Both the position numbers and the translations under genes were made by a program. DNA of 7,254 nucleotides from an uncultured Clostridia bacterium (GTDB lineage: Bacteria > Bacillota > Clostridia > Oscillospirales > Acutalibacteraceae). Shown here one piece after another: positions 5,997-7,254 of this stretch. The notes beneath the pieces were generated by a model. That model made no database searches. It had not been told where the DNA came from and was given only the letters and a program-made list of their open reading frames with translations. The DNA lies in assembly GCA_945868935.1 (NCBI GenBank), contig CAMBNE010000047.1:1-7254 (forward strand), given 5' to 3'. The stretch's first letter is position 1. Every line of letters begins with the position of its first letter.

Positions 5997-6016
5997 ATAT
6001 ATAAATTTATCTATAT
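5997..6016 (-). promoter_or_regulatory. candidate second ArsR operator before the permease
   Basis: The plus-strand dyad ATATATA-N6-TCTATAT has one mismatch between its arms. It repeats the 7-6-7 geometry of the dyad over the arsR -35 box (6855-6874), with matching ATATAGA/TCTATAT half-sites. It lies 21 bases before the permease ATG. Only weak promoter-like boxes are nearby, and the AT-rich setting makes this tentative. Confidence 0.4.
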
Positions 6017-6030
6017 GTAATATTTATTTA

Positions 6031-6054
6031 AACCGTGCAATAAAAAGCACGGTT
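6031..6054 (-). terminator. intra-cluster hairpin, probable attenuating terminator
   Basis: A perfect 8-bp stem AACCGTGC / GCACGGTT with an 8-base loop lies six bases past the stop of the C_GCAxxG_C_C gene. The minus-strand tail is TTTAAATAAATATT, a broken U-tract. It may therefore terminate only part of the transcripts, or protect the upstream mRNA end. It separates the regulator and redox genes from the permease and thioredoxin genes. Confidence 0.6.
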
Positions 6055-6059
6055 AATTT

Positions 6060-6503
6060 TTATTCATATTCGCATAGCATCTGCTCAAGAATATTAACTG
6101 CATCTCTAACCATATTCGGACAAATTGTTTTGAACAATCCTTTAGATGCTATTATTTCAAACTCATCTTCTCTGGACAAATCATAGCCGAGCAAGTCACG
6201 ACATACAATTGAATTATTCAATTTTTTGAATCGATTTACAAATTCACAAGCCAAAGAGTAAGCTTTTTGCTTTTGCTCATTATTTTCGGCAATAAAGTGA
6301 CCGTATCTTAATCCCAAAACCATAAGTGCTCCCGAAACAGCTCCGCACATTTCACCGCTTCTTGCACCGCCGCCAAAGGAAGTTGCGAGCTTTAACGCCA
6401 GTTCCTCACTTATGCCGTATTCAGTTGCAAAAACAGTAAAAACTGCCTGAGAACAATTAAAGTTATTATTAAACAATTCTATTGCCCTGCCTGCTCTGTT
6501 CAT
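6060..6503 (-). CDS. C_GCAxxG_C_C family protein (probable redox protein)
   Basis: A 147-residue protein matching the family named for its cysteine pattern: NCSQAVF with C17, GGGARSGEMCGAVSGALMVLG with C53-G-A-x-x-G, CRDLLG with C101, and CPNMVRDAV with C128. There are additional Cys at 86 and 144. Family members are soluble, of ordinary length 130-160, and often sit beside oxidoreductases or metalloid-related genes. The biochemical function is not established, but the invariant Cys suggest a redox or metal role. It starts 20 bases after the arsR stop, with AAGGAGG before its ATG, so the two are co-transcribed. The hairpin at 6031-6054 follows directly. It is intact, with no missing signature residue. 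Confidence 0.92.
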   Translation of the reverse strand: MNRAGRAIELFNNNFNCSQAVFTVFATEYGISEELALKLATSFGGGARSGEMCGAVSGALMVLGLRYGHFIAENNEQKQKAYSLACEFVNRFKKLNNSIVCRDLLGYDLSREDEFEIIASKGLFKTICPNMVRDAVNILEQMLCEYE

Positions 6504-6523
6504 TATATTTTTCCTCCTTTTTA

Positions 6524-6808
6524 TTACTCGTCGGTCTTTGCAATAGCATTAAGATATTTTTTCGCTTTCTTAACACCCTTGGCTGATATAGAATAGTGCA
6601 TCCACTTGCCCTCTTTTCTTCCGACTACAATGCCGGAATCGCAAAGAATCTTCATATGGTGCGACAGCGTTGGTTGTGTGATGTTGAGCTCATCAAGCAG
6701 CTCGCAAGCACATTTCTCACCTGTAGTCAGGAGTTTCAAAATTCTGATACGATTTTCATCGCAGAACGCCTTAAAAACATCAGCAATTTTCTTCTCATCA
6801 AAATTCAT
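6524..6808 (-). CDS. ArsR/SmtB-family winged-helix metalloregulator
   Basis: A 94-residue repressor of the ArsR family: a helical dimerisation start (MNFDEKKIADVFKAFCDENRIRIL), the helix-turn-helix LLDELNITQPTLSHHMKIL (37-55) and the wing GIVVGRKEGKWMHYSIS. The GEKCACELL segment (C33, C35) is the CxC site of As(III)/Sb(III)/soft-metal sensing ArsR proteins. C56 and C16 could supply a third ligand. Ligand binding would release the operator and switch on the genes downstream. The start is set by GGAGGTG eight bases before the ATG. An in-frame ATG 75 bases further upstream would read through the promoter and is rejected. It is the first gene of the cassette, behind a consensus promoter overlapped by a dyad, the usual autoregulated arrangement. 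Confidence 0.94.
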   Translation of the reverse strand: MNFDEKKIADVFKAFCDENRIRILKLLTTGEKCACELLDELNITQPTLSHHMKILCDSGIVVGRKEGKWMHYSISAKGVKKAKKYLNAIAKTDE

Positions 6809-6842
6809 AAAAGCACCTCCGACAAAATAACGTCTGAGTAGT

Positions 6843-6871
6843 ATTATATTAAATATATAGATGTTTGTCAA
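6843..6871 (-). promoter_or_regulatory. consensus sigma-A promoter of the arsR cassette
   Basis: On the minus strand TTGACA (6871-6866) and TATAAT (6848-6843) are 17 bases apart, a full match to consensus. The predicted start is about 28 bases before the arsR ATG. A strong promoter under a repressor is typical of ArsR-controlled operons. Confidence 0.85.
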
Positions 6872-6874
6872 TAT
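6855..6874 (-). promoter_or_regulatory. candidate ArsR operator overlapping the -35 box
   Basis: The dyad ATATTGA-N6-TCTATAT (minus strand) has one mismatch between its 7-base arms and covers the -35 box and part of the spacer. Size and position match ArsR-family operators, where the dimer blocks RNA polymerase. A similar dyad lies before the permease at 5997-6016. Confidence 0.6.
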
Positions 6875-6898
6875 GTTTTGCAAGATTAATATAAAAAA

Positions 6899-6928
6899 GG
6901 TCGGGTATTCGTTGTGAATTACCCGACC
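6899..6928 (-). terminator. strong terminator of the right peptide locus
   Basis: A 9-bp stem GGTCGGGTA / TACCCGACC, extendable by TTC/GAA pairs inside the loop, is followed on the minus strand by TTTTTTATATT. It insulates the arsR promoter starting 28 bases further on. It is the twin of the hairpin at 2151-2178. Confidence 0.9.
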
Positions 6929-6968
6929 TTAGCTTATTATTTTATTTTCAATTCTCAAAAAATTTTTA

Positions 6969-7022
6969 CTTTTATCAGTCAATTACATCTGCATAACATA
7001 ATCTGATAAAGAAATCAATAAT
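6969..7022. repeat. 54-bp exact direct repeat, right copy
   Basis: Identical to 2426-2479. Together with the repeated promoter block and terminator hairpin it makes the two peptide loci direct repeats that bracket about 4.5 kb carrying the nucleotidyltransferase/HTH pair, the SASP gene and the ArsR cassette. Confidence 0.9.
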
Positions 7023-7031
7023 TGCCTGCAT
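6975..7031 (-). CDS. 18-residue hydrophobic peptide, type A (right locus)
   Basis: This ORF encodes MQAIIDFFIRLCYADVID, differing from the left-locus copy (2432-2488) only at residue 3 (Ala for Ser). The ribosome binding site is AAAGGAAAA, about 9 bases before ATG, within an ACGAAAGGA context shared with the other peptide genes. Here it has no promoter block of its own. It is the second cistron after the type B peptide and is followed by the strong terminator. As a helix, Q2, D6 and R10 line one side and I4, I5, F7, F8, I9 and L11 the rest, which suits membrane association. There is no signal sequence. No known family is recognised, so a toxin, signalling or surfactant role is speculation from composition. 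Confidence 0.65.
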   Translation of the reverse strand: MQAIIDFFIRLCYADVID

Positions 7032-7077
7032 TTTATTTTCCTTTCGTTTTTGATATTTATATTTGCGGTGTTTTTTC

Positions 7078-7131
7078 TTAGAACAATGAGTCCATCCAAT
7101 GGCTGAAGAGTCTACCAAGGTAATCAATCAT
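7078..7131 (-). CDS. 17-residue amphipathic peptide, type B (right locus)
   Basis: This ORF encodes MIDYLGRLFSHWMDSLF. Hydrophobic residues fall at 1, 2, 4, 5, 8, 9, 12, 13, 16 and 17, and small or polar ones at 3, 6, 7, 10, 11, 14 and 15, a clean amphipathic-helix pattern. It has an excellent ribosome binding site (AAAGGAGG, 8 bases before ATG), and a conserved 62-bp promoter/leader begins 14 bases upstream. It is the first of two peptide cistrons before one terminator. The length, the missing signal peptide and the amphipathicity resemble phenol-soluble-modulin/delta-lysin peptides or small membrane toxins. There is no sequence homology I can name, so this is analogy only. The left-locus counterpart at 2263-2316 carries two indels. 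Confidence 0.68.
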   Translation of the reverse strand: MIDYLGRLFSHWMDSLF

Positions 7132-7145
7132 TTTCTTTTCCTCCT

Positions 7146-7207
7146 TTCGTTTGTTTCTTTATTGTGTCTTTATCTTACCATACCGACTGTGACAAGACAC
7201 GGACAAA
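7146..7207 (-). promoter_or_regulatory. conserved peptide promoter/leader, copy 3
   Basis: The third copy of the 62-bp block. On the minus strand TTGTCA (7195-7190) and TAAAGA (7172-7167) are 17 bases apart. The 11-bp direct repeat reads TTGTCCGTGTC/TTGTCACAGTC. It drives the type B then type A peptide pair. Further upstream, TTTTAAAAATC is shared with the copy at 2331-2392. Confidence 0.6.
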
Positions 7208-7254
7208 TTATTAAGATTTTTAAAATTTTTACCGTAATAAAAAATAAACTCACT

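Noticed and set aside
6809..6883. N-terminal extension of the ArsR protein to an upstream ATG
   Set aside because: The extra 25 codons run through the consensus promoter and operator. GGAGGTG lies before the internal ATG, and the shorter 94-residue form is the normal family length.

Overview
The window looks like a chromosomal accessory stretch from a low-GC, spore-forming Clostridia (probably Ruminococcaceae/Oscillospirales-like). The grounds are the AT-rich intergenic DNA, strong GGAGG-type ribosome binding sites, near-consensus TTGACA-N17-TATAAT promoters, a clostridial-type alpha/beta small acid-soluble spore protein, and a C_GCAxxG_C_C family protein. The genus cannot be fixed from the sequence. 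Every supported gene lies on the minus strand, so the order of transcription is from high to low coordinates.

Reading in the direction of transcription: (1) 7207-6899 holds a tiny transcription unit with a conserved promoter/leader, a 17-codon ORF, an 18-codon ORF and a strong terminator. (2) 6874-4578 is an ArsR-controlled redox/metalloid cassette: an arsR-type repressor with a CxC metal-site motif, a C_GCAxxG_C_C protein, a hairpin, an ArsP/DUF318-type permease with the FCSCS signature, and a Cys-rich thioredoxin-like protein. Two similar 7-6-7 dyads, one over the arsR -35 box and one in front of the permease, suggest that the repressor controls both parts. (3) 4374-4026 is a single SASP gene with an unusual C-terminal tail and its own terminator. 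(4) 3910-2611 is a two-gene operon (nucleotidyltransferase-fold protein overlapping an HTH-ended protein by ATGA). It has a perfect-consensus promoter and a 15-bp palindrome at the predicted transcription start, and it resembles an AbiE-like toxin-antitoxin pair. (5) 2562-2151 is a second tiny-peptide locus carrying the same two peptide types in the opposite order, each behind its own copy of the conserved 62-bp promoter/leader. (6) 2110-28 is recQ with its own promoter and a C-terminal HTH-like extension.

The most interesting item is the family of 17-18 residue peptides (four ORFs, two types, two loci). They share a conserved promoter/leader, good ribosome binding sites and the same terminator hairpin. 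One of them is a clean amphipathic-helix sequence resembling PSM/delta-lysin-type or small membrane-toxin peptides. The two loci are same-orientation repeats, including a 54-bp identical stretch, that bracket the intervening 4.5 kb. That segment could therefore be lost or duplicated by homologous recombination.

Stretches without a recognised gene: 1-27 (nothing seen), 2642-2789 (AT-rich, nothing supported), 3911-4025 (AT-rich spacer) and 4375-4577 (SASP leader and intergenic DNA; no convincing sigma-G promoter or terminator found).
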